Origin: Sapria himalayana
Taxonomy: Eukaryota > Streptophyta > Magnoliopsida > Malpighiales > Rafflesiaceae
DNA: 64,000 nt
Assembly (NCBI GenBank): GCA_029783825.1
Contig: JAREIK010002249.1
Span: 151,180 to 215,179, forward strand
Direction: 5' to 3'
Position 1 is the stretch's first letter. Each line of letters starts with the position of its first letter. The notes beneath the pieces are model-generated. The model was not told the DNA's origin. It ran no database searches and saw only the letters and a list, made by a program, of their open reading frames with translations. Shown here in pieces: positions 1 to 13,039 of the stretch. Both the position numbers and the translations under genes were made by a program.

Positions 1-269
1 CAGCCAGTGTTAGCACCCAATAGTCAGGAATTAGCTAACCAACTAGGATGAGGGGGCATAGGTAGAGGCCAACTCGACCATGTCCTACCCAGCACGTCTG
101 GTTGAGAAAAGTGGCCTTTTGGGCTATGTTAGCACCCAAAGGCCATGCGTGCCATAGGCATGCCTTGAGCCCAAGCATGCCTCAGGCATGCCATATGCAC
201 TGGCCCCACAATGCATCACTCTCAATAGTACTTACAAGTAAATTGTTAAGGAAAGAGCCAATATTTTCT
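1..269. other. unassigned intergenic sequence with short GC-richer repeats
   Basis: No open frame or RNA gene is visible. The stretch is less AT-rich than what follows. It contains GTTAGCACCCAA twice (near 8 and 128) and a cluster of short ATGCC/GCATGCC motifs at about 145-205. Similar TGCCTTG/TGCCTCG motifs lie at 2840-3005 on the far side of the hAT transposase relic. The two clusters could therefore be the remains of that element's subterminal repeats, but no terminal inverted repeat or target duplication could be defined. Confidence 0.35.
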
Positions 270-626
270 TTTTGTAGATGATTATATGATGTTGCAATTC
301 ATTTAATACAATGAAATATATTAGTTCTTAACCAATGCTTGAGATAATCAGGTAATATGATTTGAAATATAAGAGATCAACTTTCATGATGTGAGAGTTA
401 CTAGTCTAAATAAAGAATTAATTCTTACAAAGAATTTGATATTTTATTTTGTCGATAGTTATATAATACTGTAATTCATTTAATATAGTCAACTATATTA
501 GTTCTTAACCAAAGCTTGAAAGGCAAATGGGCAATATTATTTGAGATATAAAAGATTTAATTTTTATGATGTGAGAGTTACTAGTCTAATGAAAGAATTA
601 ATTCTTATAATGAATTTGATGAAGAA
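270..626 (+). repeat. tandem duplication of about 180 bp inside the hAT relic
   Basis: Two diverged copies lie head to tail, about 270-446 and 447-626. Anchors are TTTTGTAGATG / TTTTGTCGATAG at the starts and the shared TGATGTGAGAGTTACTAGTC at 388-407 and 568-587, which gives a period near 180 bp. Both copies encode the same N-terminal segment of the transposase (DVRVTSL), so one coding block was duplicated within the pseudogene. Confidence 0.75.
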
Positions 627-2300
627 TCATTTTACATAATGGAAGTAAAATGAATATTTAATTATATCGAATGAATGAACTGATAGAAAAGAAAGAATGT
701 TGGTGAATTTATAAAGAAAAATTATGTATTCATGTTTATAAAACCTTTTGATATTTTTTTATGATCAAAATGAGAGATAAATTATTTGAATTATTTCATA
801 GTTGGGTGAAAGAAGTTAACAAATATAATATTATTCAAGTTATAATAGATAATACTTCAAATTATGTGATAGTAAATATTTAAAATTTAATTTGATTTTT
901 TTATTATTTTATTTAGGTTATTACACATTATATATTATTTCTATATTAATGTTTAACTTTAACTTATATGGGTAGATTGTTGAAATAAAAAGACAATATT
1001 TGTAATGGATACTATGTATTGCATATTGTCTTGACTTATTGTTGATAGATATTGAAAAACTATCATATATCAAGAAGAGAATAAAGTGAGTTATATTTAT
1101 ATGTGGTTGTATATATTATAAAGTGAGATTGCTTAATATGCTTAGATGATTTATTGAGCAAAATTAGTTGTTTAGGCTTACAAAGATGTGGTTTGTAATG
1201 GTCTTCATCACCTTATCTCATATTAATAAATAAAAAAATAACTTGAAGAAATTCTAAATTGGTAAACGAGGAAAATAGAAAAAATATAATTTTTATGCCT
1301 AATTTTTAGAATACTGTAATATTTTGTTTGAAGGTGTCAGACCCTCTTGTACATATTCTTTGCTTGGTAGTTGGTGAAAATAGGCATACAATGAGTTACA
1401 TTTATGTTTTCATGCAAAAGATAGAAAATAAGTATCAAAAGTTTTAATGAGAGTGAAAAGAAGTATATGGTAATCAAGAAAATCATTAATAGGCGGTGAG
1501 AGATTTAGCTTCATCAGCCTTATATTCAGCTAGAAATTTTTGTACACAGAGTTTTATTATGATACAAAAGGATTAGTAGTAAATCTAGATTCAAAAATCT
1601 TTGAAGATGTATGTAAATGTATGTTGAGATTGATGAAATAGAGAGGAGAATATAAGATACAATTATATCATAATTGGACTTTTACATGCATTCTCAATAC
1701 CTTTTATTTATGATTTTTCCATACGAACAAAAAGTCTTAACTATTAGGTTAGTTTTTTAATTTAGTTATTTATTGTATTTAAATTAATATATTTTTTTTA
1801 TTAAAATATATGAAATATTTAGCTGATAATTTATTTATATTAATTATAATTGAATAATGTAGTATATTTGGATCTAATATTAAAAGTTTGTAAAAATTTG
1901 TATTGTGGCATCTCAACCTAATATATAGTGTATCAGGTTGTGAAATAAATTAAAATATATTTGAGAATGTAAATTATTAAAATAATTACGAAAAATTAAT
2001 ATCTTTATTATATTATTTAATATAATATATAATTTAATAATCATGATTTTTTTAGATTTATAACAAGAGGAAAAATAAGTTGGAATATTAATGCTCGAAT
2101 GATTTGATGTACATTAAGTACAATTGAGCCTTTATAAAAAGATTCAATGAGCATCATATTATTGATTTTATTTGTTTGGACGATATAAATTATAACAATA
2201 AATAATTGATGAAAAAAAAGAAGATGAAGATGTTACAGAAGATATTTAGCATTTGAGAGTAATAATTTAATTTGTGGTGTTGTTGTAAGAGCTAGAGGAG
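270..2300 (+). pseudogene. decayed hAT-family transposase (DUF659 type)
   Basis: This is the relic of a cut-and-paste hAT transposase, readable only as islands in shifting frames with many stops. In order: a DVRVTSLMKELI-like N-terminal island and a TDRKERMLVNL island (about 570-710); FELFHSWVKEVNKYN followed by VIIDNTSNYVI, the DUF659 core (about 785-880); VSDPLVHILCLVVGENRH, then MSYIY (about 1335-1410); EFYYDTKGLVVNLDS (about 1550-1595); and a C-terminal NKRKNKLEY...NDLMYIKYNW island (about 2060-2135) ending in LDDINYNN and an acidic tail to about 2530. The order matches full-length hAT proteins of plants. AT-rich spacers may be introns or decay. The N-terminal part is tandemly duplicated. 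No frame is intact, so no active protein is expected. Confidence 0.8.
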
Positions 2301-2814
2301 CTAAAGGTTTATATAAAAATTAAAGCAAGTTCAAGCAAAATATAAATATCAAAGTTAATATCATCAAGTTTTAAATATACTTTTACTTTTATTTTGATTG
2401 ATGAAGATGAAAAATGACCCAGTTATTAGGAGATGAAGATTAAGACAAGTAAGAGTTCAAGAGTGATGATGAAACAAATGATAGTCATGATGATTTTATG
2501 GATTTAGAGCTTGAGCAAGATCTATAAGTATTTATTTTGTATATCTTTTTAAGTTTGAAATTTTGTTATACAAAAAATATTAATGATATTTTATTTTTAT
2601 TATTGATATGCTTTATTTGATGTTTAATTTTTTAACTTTATTTATTTGATTGTTAAAATTCAATTATTTTATTTTATTATTCTTAATGTTAGTGATGTTG
2701 AGAAGTACTAAGAATATATATATTTTATGTTTAATGTTATTTTTTTTATTTTTTTTTATTAATAGATAAAAATTATAAATAATTTTTTAGTTAAATATAA
2801 CAATTTATGTTTTT
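2301..2814. other. AT-rich sequence, 3' part of the hAT relic
   Basis: The stretch carries an acidic low-complexity coding tail (Asp/Glu codons around 2400-2530) followed by poly-T-rich noncoding sequence. I see no separate gene. Confidence 0.4.
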
Positions 2815-3010
2815 TTAGGTAGAGTATGGCACAAAAAAATTCGCCTTTATTGCCCCTTGAGCCTCCATGCTCCAAAAGGGTTTTGTGCCTCGATGTGCTT
2901 TGCCTTGGTTTGCCTTGCATCTCGGTGTGTTTTGCACCTGGTGTGACTCATGCCTCGGTGTGCCTTTTGTCTTGATGCACCTTGCATCTCGATGCATATT
3001 GCGTCTCAAT
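2815..3010. repeat. GC-richer short tandem motifs, possible hAT subterminal repeats
   Basis: Degenerate repeats of TGCCTTG, TGCATCTCG and TGCCTCGGTGTG recur about every 15-20 bases through this stretch, which stands out from its AT-rich surroundings. Plant hAT elements often carry such repeats inside their ends, and the cluster lies just downstream of the decayed transposase. Open frames on both strands here (64 and 63 codons) follow from the repeat and resemble no protein I know. Confidence 0.5.
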
Positions 3011-3914
3011 AACTATAGACGAGCCTACCTCCTACGATGCTATGTAGATATGACATGACCCGATTGACATCTTTAACTTAAGCATATGAAAACCTAATAG
3101 AAATATGATTAAAAAGAGATTTAAGTATCTGATCATATTTTTGTTGACTGTTCAAGATATATTTGGATATATCTATTTCGTGATAGATCAGAAGTCTTCT
3201 TTGGTTAAATTTTTTTTTAAATTGATAAAAACTCAATTCGATAAAATTAAAAAAAATTTAAAAATAATAATACATTATAATTTATGTCATATCAATTTAA
3301 TATTTATTATATAGATCATCAAATTATATACTAGACTTTTTTGTAATATCATACCTTCACAAAATAAGTTGGCTGAAGGAAGAATAGACAACTGATTGAG
3401 ATGACTCATATTTGTACTTGGAAAGAGTATTCCAAAATTGTTGTCTTCTAGAGTTTTTGTTTTACTTACTTTTTTTTTGATTGTTCTCTAGGATGAGAGA
3501 AACTAGTATCCAAGGCCTTGAGTTATGTCTTTCTTGGATACTTTAGTTCCCAAAGAGAGTATATTTTTTACCATAGACTAATAAAATTTTAATGGAGTTT
3601 AGATGTTAATTGTTTAATAATGATTTATTCTTTAACATGCTTAGGAAGAGTGTGAATATATATATATATATATATATTGCATTTAGATTCATCACTCTTT
3701 GTCTATTATCTATAACCCTACATCAACTTTTAGTTGATAAAGAGAGTCACTCATTGACTATATTTGATCATGTTGGTTTTGAGCATGATATTGTTCTCAT
3801 AGAATCATCATACTTATCAATATATCTTTAACCATGAAAAAGTGTGTGTTTACCTCATGATACAAATATTTGATTCATGAGATTTTATCTAAATCTCATA
3901 AAATCACACTCTTG
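3011..3914. other. AT-rich sequence, nothing recognised
   Basis: Only short open frames occur and none resembles a known family. A (TA)n run lies at about 3657-3678. This may include the 3' end of the neighbouring minus-strand CACTA relic, but no CACTA-type terminus or second CACTA gene was found. Confidence 0.3.
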
Positions 3915-6900
3915 CTATTTGTTCTCATAGATAGACAAAAACTTATCATATTCTTCTTCTTCTTCATCTTCATGAAAAAGTGTTCCAGTTACATCGATAT
4001 TTAACATTTCACTTATTTGATCATTACGAAAAATAGTTTCATTTTCTACCAGTAAACTATATTCTTCAACATCATTTATTTCCTGTTGAAATGGATCTTG
4101 TGGGGTAATTTCTGGCTCTGCAAGCATCTCAATCATTCCTCTAGCTTTGATTTTACAAATAGCCCACCAAGATCTAGTATCATGTTTTAAGCTTACATAT
4201 GTGCAATAATACACTTGTTGCGCTTGCATTGCTAAAACAAATTTGTATTGCTTATTGATCCTCATCCCAACATTTGGTGTAATGTCAAACCACTCATACT
4301 TAAATAAAATATTCTTTTTAATGGGACATCAGGGGTACTCTAATTTTATGACTTCTTGCAATTGACTATAGTAGTCAGTTTCATCAATCGTGTAATTAGT
4401 ACCTTTAACGCACACACAACTATTATTTGAAAATCTAGAAGTTCGCCATTGAAGTTTGTGAAAATGAAAACCATTCTCAGTATATCCATTATAACAGTTA
4501 ACTATTTCAGTCCTTCTGCTAGAGCTTTAAGATATATGTTTTCAGCATTGTCACATGTATGTAAATAAGAGTGTGTTAAAAAACATGTTACCATTAACTA
4601 ACTAAAACAATAAAGAACTTACACAAGTCTTGAAGAATACTAGAAAAAAATCATTGAGTCTAGCATCAACAGTTGCATCATTAATTATGGCACATTTTTT
4701 TATAACTCAGTAAAGATTATTCTATTAATAAAACACTCATTAGTTGAATTATAAAATTACAACATTAGTGCAATAGCTGAGTTAAGATGCATACTCAATA
4801 TAAGGTTTAACTTCAATGCAGTTCAGCAAGACATAATGATGTGAAATATTAATCTTTTGTTCACTTAGCATTCATATTATATGTCTTCCAAAATGTCAAC
4901 CGAGATGGGTGAATATTGACAAGTTCCCATTGAAATCATTTCCTTCTCCAATATGGGACTCACCATTATGTGGCATCCTTCGATGTCTTGTATGGAGTAC
5001 TGGATTGAAATAATGCTCACAAAAAGCTGAAGCTTCTTCAACTAAATATTTGTTGCATATTGATCCTTCCACTTTGGCCTTATTCCTTGCATTTTGTTTT
5101 TACTTCCACAAATACCTAGCAATCCAAATAAATAAATTTATAAATACCAAAATCATATAATGATTTATGATAGTAAATGTAGTTTTAAAACATAAATTTT
5201 CATACCTTTCAAATGGATACATCCATCGGTATTGGACTGGTCCTGCTATCCTTACTTCATATGCCATGTGTGTTGGCAGATGCTCCATTGAATCAAAAAA
5301 CTAGGAGGGAATATCTACTCTAGTTTGCAAATAATAATTGGCATTTTTGACTCTAATCTCAACATATCTTCTATTTTAAGCACAGTTTATTTATGCTCCT
5401 TAAAAAACGAGCTAAGTTCTGTTAATGCTTGCTACACGGTTGATCGAAGTATTTCTCGAAATGCAATTGGTATCAACATTTGCATAAAGACATGACAATC
5501 ATGACTTTTTATTCCAAAAAGTTTATGTTTCCTCATATCCATCTAGAAATCTGAGATTTTAAACTCAAATACACATCTCATTTCGACCATTTTTGTATAA
5601 TAGCAAGCTTTTGGAAGCATGCGATCAACAATATGCAATTCTGGTCGATGACATATTTCCATAAAGTCTAATCAAGACTTTGCATTGTCTTTTGTTTTCC
5701 CTCAACATTCATCACTATGTTAAAGATATTTCAAACACATTTTTCTCTATATGCATCACATCTAAATTATGTCGTATGAGATTTGTGCTCCAATATGGTA
5801 AATCCAAAAAAATTGACTTATTATTTCATCTAGTTAATTTACTAACAGAAACATTATCATCATTTTCCCCAATCATAGTAACTTTTTTTAAGCCTGATGC
5901 ATCAATTTCTCTTAGCAACTCAACACGAGAGAAAATTTTGGAGGTGGATCTATTACCATTTGATTCTTTCTAAAAGCATATTTATTTCTTCTAAATAGAT
6001 GATCTAGTGGAAGGAACTTATGATGATTATAAAACCATGTTTGTTTCCTTCTATTCTGTAGGGTAAAGGCATCTGATTCTTCCTTACAATACAGACATGC
6101 TAGTCTGCCAGATGTACTCCAACCAAACAACATTGAGTAAGCTGGAAAGTCACTGATTGTCCATAAGAGAGCTATTCGTAGCATAAAATTTGCTTTCTAG
6201 ATATGTCATAAGTTTCAGCTCCAACTTCTCACAATGTTTCTAACTCTAAAATAAAATGTTGTAAATACACATCTAACTTGTCCTTCTAATTTCTCAGGAC
6301 TAGAACAATAACTGTTAGAAACATATATTGTTCCTTCATACACATTTCTAGGGGCAGGTTATATGGAGTGAGAATAATATGTCATGAAAAATAATGACTT
6401 TCATATTTCTCGAATGGTCGAAATCCATCAGTACATAGGCCTAATCTGACATTACAGCTTTCAATTAAAAATGAGGGATGCATAGCATTAAAATGTTTCC
6501 ATGCAGGAGAATCAGAATAATGACGCATCACACCATCTTCTACAAAATGATCATCGTGTCATCTCATACTCTTAGTATTAGCTTCTAAAGCATATAACTT
6601 ATTGGAAAATTGCACTTCCACGGTAGTGATATTAAGATACAGAAACAATATAAATAACATAAACAACAAAAAACAAGCAATATATATAAATCCAATCCAG
6701 CAACCAACCACGACAGAATCAAAAACGTGAAATACACACAGAAAATAACATGGTTCGTTAGTCACTCAGTATGACTTGCTACATCCACCAGAAAATGCTT
6801 ATGCATTATAGATTAAACCATCCAAAATATAGTCTTATAGTATGCAGCACAGAATAGTCACCATAAATCATGCAGAGAGAAGAGAGAGAGACAATGAACA

Positions 6901-8010
6901 GTTCCCCAGGTCCAAAAAATAGCCACCCAAAATTAAAATTACAAACAATTTATAATAAAAAAAATCTTTTGGTTCATTTAACCGGAGCGGGTTGGATCAT
7001 GAAACGGGTTAAGCTCTGCTCCAAAAATTGAAGATATGTGCTACTGTTGCATCCCCAAGCTTTTAATATTTTTTTTCCCGCACTTACATGAAAATATTAA
7101 AACAGAAACATAAATATTTGCTTATACAAATAGATTATCAAAAAACAAATTACATATACAGCATAACTGTTGAAGTCTTGGTGTAAGTGGAAAGTAATAC
7201 ATTTTCTTATATGGAACAAGCTTTTGTCTATTAATACTTTGTGGTTGATAGCGAGCATGGTCACAATATTTGCATTGAGTTAATTCCGAGTCATCACCCC
7301 AATAAATCATACAGCCATTCAGGCATGTATGAATTATATAGATTGGCAACCCAATTCCCTTGATAAGCTTCTTGGTTTCATAGAAACTATCATTTATAAC
7401 ATTATCATCCGGCAACAACTCCTTAATAAACTGACACAGCATCCTAGCACCGTTCAGACAATCGATGCTCTGACTTGATGTGAAGCATTTCGAGAAATGG
7501 CTGATAACTATGAGTGTGTCTGACAAGTAGGTCATACTTCTTGGTTTGCAGCATTAAGTTTGTCATAAAAATTTTGTGCGGTTGGGTTTGGAGATTCCTC
7601 AACAATATTAGCATTAAATTGTGGACCAGCTGCATCACTAACCATTTGAACAAATATGTCGATGATTCAATAATATTTGTTATTGCATGATGGTTAGTGG
7701 CATTCACATTATATAATGCCTCCTCCCCATATATAGATGATTCGGTCTTACAATGCAAGTACTACACATGATAATTAGGGACAAAACCATATTTATAAAG
7801 ATGGAACCTTGCCTCGTTAACCTCAACAAAATTCTTGTTCTAGCACTTCTTCTTTTTACATGGACATCTAATGTGATTACCATCACTACCTTCTAGTAGA
7901 CTAAGTTTAAATTGAACAAATTCTTTGACTCTCAATATAAAGGATTTGTTAGACAACCATTTGTCAGCCTTAAATGCTTCCATGCTCTGTTTGAACTCAT
8001 TTTACATGCC
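3915..8010 (-). pseudogene. CACTA (En/Spm) TNP2-like transposase, broken
   Basis: This is the transposase relic of a class II CACTA element. From the N-terminus (high coordinates): a Transpos_assoc domain (about 8000-7700; EFVQFKLSLLEGS, then IRCPCKKKKC and HLYKYGFVPNYHV); the first part of Transposase_21 (about 7535-7164; ETKKLIKGIGLPIYIIH, CMIYWGDDSELTQCKYC, PYKKMYYFPLTPRLQ); after the LTR insertion, the second part (about 6599-5912; VEDGVMRHYSDSPAWKHFN, NVRLGLCTDGFRPF, TISDFPAYSMLFGWST, AFRKNQMVIDPPPKF); DUF4218 (about 5800-5180; KSHDCHVFMQMLIPIAFRE, IFPPSFFDSMEHLP, AGPVQYRWMYPFERY); and DUF4216 (about 4500-4130; NGYTENGFHFHK, KYEWFDITPNVG, AQQVYYCTYVSL) with an acidic C-terminus ending at 3915. 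Several stops and frameshifts lie between blocks. The long 564-bp solo LTR breaks the Transposase_21 domain. No TIRs were found, so the element limits are unknown. Confidence 0.92.
6600..7163. mobile_element. solo LTR (copy A) inserted in the CACTA transposase
   Basis: This 564-bp segment interrupts the Transposase_21 coding sequence between the PLTPRLQ block and the next block. It is flanked by the same 5 bases, TAACT, at 6595-6599 and 7164-7168. It starts TATTGG (copy B has TGTTGG) and ends AGCA, consistent with the TG...CA ends and 5-bp duplication of an LTR retrotransposon. It encodes no gag-pol, so it is most likely a solo LTR left by recombination. Related copies lie at 51734-51980 and 57485-57817 in the same orientation. 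Shared landmarks are CATGGTTCGTTAGT-like sequence near 6750, and TTACATGAAAATATTAAAAC near the right end. A purine-rich GAGAGA tract lies at about 6877-6890. Confidence 0.85.
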
Positions 8011-9520
8011 ATGAAATGTAACCTAAATTACTGTGTTGATTAATATACAATGAAAATAAGTATGTATTGAGCATCATCTCATTTTAGGGTCATAAATAAT
8101 CAAACAAGGGAATATATACCTTTAGGAGGCATGAAATATTCAACAAACTCCTAGACATACAACCAATTTAAGAAAAGCATGGAACAATATGCAAACTGTA
8201 AAGACAAGATTTTAATCTTAGTTCTATAAATTTGAAAGAAGAAAGCTAAATTTCATCATATTCTTCATTAATATTCCTAGAAAGAAGAAGGCTAAAAATT
8301 CTATAAAATATATGAATTCTTGTAACAAACTATAACAATTTAATTGCTTATTTGAGTCAATATGTCTAAAAAAATTATACTTATCAAATAATATTAGAAT
8401 TTAACATAACTATAATATTTTATTTATGTGTTAGCTATCATATATTATATGTAATTTCAAATATAGTATAATCAGGAATATCACAAAATAAGTAAATATG
8501 TTTGGGAAGTAATATTTTTATTTATTAAATTTTTAAAAATATTATATGATTTAATGTATTTATTTTATTTGTATACACTTATATATTTTGCAATGCACTT
8601 ATATCTAAATGCAATATTAGTAATATGTTTAAATAATTTAGAAAATATTTATTTTTTTAGTACCTTAATTAATGAGATAAAAATAAACTTTTTGAAATAC
8701 TAGTTTTTCACTAATTTATTTGCTTTTATGTATTATTAAATTAAAGTAAAATGAGTTAAAAATATTATAAAATTTATACGTGAGTGTATAAATCAACAAT
8801 AAGAACCAAATGCTAAAATTTATATACATATGTAAATTTTATATATATATTACGAAACAATGAAATAAGACAACAATTTGAGGTCGAAGGGAATTAAGTT
8901 GATTTAGATCAAGAATAAAATGATTTTATTGTTTATTTTTATTTCAAAAATGAAAGAATTTTATTTCAAAAATAAAATTTTTGAAATATGAGTTTTTCAC
9001 TAGTTTATTGTTTATTTTCACATTCCCATCATACCATATGCCTGAATGGATGACCAATCCCACCAAATTGATCCTGAAGAAGCAAAGAGCAAAAAAAATT
9101 CACTTCTTCAACTACTTATTGAATACTCAAAAAACATTTATTGGAGCACAAGAACAATAAAAATATACATTAACTTTTGCAATTTTATGTTCTTGAGAAT
9201 CAAAGCATAAAAAATACAATAACTACCTAAATGCCTGGCACACGCCCAAGAAGGAAAGAAGATGATACTTACAATCAAGGAAGTTCGGGAATGAATACAA
9301 GTAAAAGATCTATGTATATTTAACCCTAAAATCGATATTATATAGGTTAATAATATATATCGTGTTACCGGCGAAAAGGTGGTAAGGAAGTGAAAAGTGA
9401 AGAGCACCACCAGAAGCAAAATGGAAGATGAAGCAGCTCGACAGACACAAAATGGAAGAAGTGCACCACCACATGAGCTACAATAGGAAGAGTGGCGAAC
9501 GAATACCTGTAGCTAGGGCT

Positions 9521-9568
9521 CTCGTGCTATCTCCAGGTAGGGTTGCCAAAACCTGGAGATAGCACGAG
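9521..9568. repeat. perfect 18-bp inverted repeat (hairpin, 12-base loop)
   Basis: CTCGTGCTATCTCCAGGT at 9521-9538 is followed after 12 bases by its exact reverse complement at 9551-9568. It is unusually GC-rich and perfect for this AT-rich setting, and pairing does not extend outward. It could be a transposon terminal structure or the remains of a small foldback element. The Helitron-type end (CTRR just after the hairpin) is not present. Confidence 0.9.
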
Positions 9569-10221
9569 ATTTAATATTTTTACAATTTTTTATCAAAAGG
9601 GGGACTGGAACCCGAGCTCTTTCTATTATTTTAATTTCAAATTTTAAAAATAGAAATTTATTTTCTTTTAATTAGAATTTAAATGATTTGAATGTTTTTA
9701 TAATTTAAAGTATAAACACTAAAAAATAAAAAAAATTAAATGGATACTATTAAAATAATAAATTTAAAGTGATAATAATTTTTCACATTAATATATTAAA
9801 TAATAATATTTTTAGTATTTGTTTTTTCAACTTAAGATAAAATTAATCTGTAGTACTGAGGAAGCAATAAAGTGGTCAAAAAGTGGGAATGAATTATATT
9901 TGGATTTTAGAAAATATTAGAAAAATTATTTTTTTTAATTTCTAGAAATGAGAAGTAGAGTTGAAAATAGAACAAAAAAAATTTAAAAATTAATAAGTTT
10001 TTATAGTGAATTAATAATGGAATAAAGAATATTTTAAAAACATAAAAGAATTCAAAATGACATACCTACCTGTAATTAAAGCCCCCAAAAAATTAGAAGA
10101 AAAATGGTAAAAAATAAATAAGTTAAATTTGATTTCCCCATATTTTTGTTTTGTTCTCACATTGTTGTTTATATTAGGTTATCCTGAATCAGAACAAGGT
10201 AAAAAAATTATATTAAAATAA

Positions 10222-10412
10222 AATTTCAAAAAATATTATAATTGTATTTTTAATATCATCAAATTTGTTATTAATAACAATTTTTAATTTTCACTTGTTA
10301 AACACACACACACACATAATAATATCATATAATATAAATTTCAAAAAAAAATTTAAATAGTAATCTTTATATATTCAAAATTTGTTATTAATAACAATTT
10401 TAATTTTTTATT
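10222..10412 (+). repeat. imperfect tandem duplication of about 120 bp
   Basis: Two AT-rich copies share AAATTTCAAAAAA at the start and AAATTTGTTATTAATAACAA near the end (about 10259 and 10379). The first copy is followed by a short (CA)n run at about 10305-10315. The duplication lies just before the start of the GATA array. Confidence 0.65.
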
Positions 10413-10510
10413 TTGGGGAATACTACAGTCAATAATTGAGTTTTCTTAAGTTATTAAAATTAGTTTTAACAAATTTCATCAGCATTCATTAAAAGACTTC
10501 GGTATGTTTC

Positions 10511-11134
10511 ATAGATAGACACATAAATATATAGATAGATATATATATATATACAAATAAACAAATAGACAGGTTGTCAGATTGAATGATAGACACACAC
10601 ACACACACACATGTAGACAAATAGATAGATCAGTAGAAAGGCAAATAAATGGATAGATAGATAGATAGAAAGATTGGTTTATATATTTATAGTTTGATTG
10701 ATTGATAGAGAGATATATAGTCTGATTGAAAGATAAACTTTTAGATAGATAAATAAATAGAGAGATAGATAGATAAAAGATAAATAAATAGACAGTTAGA
10801 CAGATAGATAAATAGATAGATAGATAGACATAAAGATAGATGGACAGAAATATTGACTTATAAACTAATAGACTAATAAATAAATTGATAGATTGATAGT
10901 GAAAAAATTTAAGAAATAGATTGATCAATAGATAGATAGACAAATAGATAGTTAGGCAAATAGACAGATAGTTAAATAAACAAATTGATAGGTTGACTAA
11001 TTGATAGATAGACAGGTAGACATATAGATATATAGATAAATAGACATATAGGCAAATAAATAGATAGAGAAATAGACAAATAGACAAATAGATATATAAA
11101 CAAAAAGATAGCTAGAAAATTGATAGATAGACAG

Positions 11135-11179
<45 letters not shown>

Positions 11180-11755
11180 TAGGAAGATAAGCATATAAGC
11201 AAATAGAATGATAGATCAAATAGATTGATAATATGAAAGAAAAATAGACAAATAGATAGAAAGATAAATAGATCGTTAGGTAGAGAGATATATAAATAGA
11301 TAGACAAATATATAGATTGATAGATTGATAGACAAATAAATATAAAGATAGATAGACAAATAAACTGATAGTTACATAGATATAGAGATTGATAGATAGA
11401 TATACATATAGACATATAGACATATAGACAAATACATAGATAGATTGATAGAGTGATAGACTGATAGATTGATAGATAGATAGATAGATAGACAAATAGA
11501 TAGACAAATAAAAAGACAGATTGACCGATAGATAGAAAGAAATATAGATAGATAGATTGATAGATAAGCAAATAGATAGATAGATAAATATATAGATAGA
11601 TAGACATATCGATAGATAGATATAAAGAAATATAGATCGATAGACAGATTGAAAGATAGACAAATAGATAGATAGATAGATAAATAAATAGTTCTATAAT
11701 TACATAGATTGATAAATAGATAGTGAGATAGATCGATAGATAGATATGCATATAG

Positions 11756-11816
<61 letters not shown>

Positions 11817-12969
11817 AAGATAGAAAGACTTGTAGACAAATAGTGAGATAGAGAGTTAGATAGATAGACATATGGATAGATTGATAGATAGTCAGATAAA
11901 TAAATAAATAGATAGCTAGATTGTTAAATAGAGATATAAATAGATAGATAAATAGATAGACAAATAGATACAAAGATAGATACATAGATAGATAGACCGA
12001 TATATATAATGATATATAGACATATAGTTAGATAAACACATATATAAGTAGATAGATAGACTAATAGATAGAAGGAAAGAAAAAAAGATAGATAAATTGA
12101 TAGATAGACAATAGATAGATTTACTAATAGATAGATAGATAGATACATAGACACATATATAGACAGACAAATAGGTAGACAGATAGATTGAAAGATAGAT
12201 AGACAAATATATCATTAAATAGATAGACATATAGACAGATACACAATTAGATAGATAGAAAGATAGACAAATAGATAGATAGACATTTAGATAAATACAT
12301 AAATAAATAGATAGATATAATTAAATAAATAAATAAATAAATAACTATATATATATATATATATATATAGGTCGATTGATAGACATATAGATAGATAGAC
12401 TATAGCTAGATAGATAGATATATAGAGAGAAACAAATAGACATAAAAAGTTAGACAAATAAAAAAATATATAAAGATCGATAAATAGATAAATAGGTAGA
12501 TAGACAATTAGACAGATAGGTAGATATATAGATAGACAGATAGATATATAGATTGACAGATAGATATATAGATAGATAGACAGATAGACTAATAGATAGA
12601 CTAAAAAAAGATAGACATATAAAAACATAGATAAATAGACACATAGAAAAATAAATAGATAGATATAAATAGATTGAGAGATTGACATATAGACAAATAA
12701 TTAGATAAATAGACTGGGAGATAGCTAGATTGATTGATAAACTGATAGATATATAGATAGTTAAATAGTGAGATATAAAGGCAAATAAATAGATAGACTG
12801 ATAGATAGATCGATAGACAAGAACTTATACACAAATAGACTAATATACAAATAGAAAGATAGACAAATAGACATATTGATTGATTAATAGAAAAAAAAAT
12901 AAACATATATATTTATAGATAGATGGATAAATAGAATGATAAATAAACAAATAGATAGATTGATAGATT

Positions 12970-13039
<70 letters not shown>

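Larger units (their letters stand above)
8011..10510. other. AT-rich non-coding sequence between the CACTA relic and the array
   Basis: No recognisable gene. A 93-codon minus-strand frame at 9419-9138 has no family I recognise. The sequence about 9000-9560 is less AT-rich and could be the 5' leader of the minus-strand CACTA relic, but I could not find a terminal CACTA motif. A short direct repeat (TTTGAAATAC/TTTGAAATATG followed by AGTTTTTCACTA) occurs near 8692 and 8982. Separate entries cover the hairpin at 9521 and the tandem duplication at 10222. Confidence 0.4.

Noticed and set aside
9138..9419. 93-codon minus-strand frame as a membrane protein gene
   Set aside because: Its hydrophobicity follows from AT-rich sequence. 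It has no recognisable family and no supporting context.
9521..9568. Helitron 3' end hairpin
   Set aside because: The CTRR terminus just after the hairpin is missing and no Helitron helicase or 5' TC end was seen.
3915..10500. A complete CACTA element around the minus-strand transposase
   Set aside because: No CACTA-type terminal repeats could be found on either side, so only the transposase relic is annotated.
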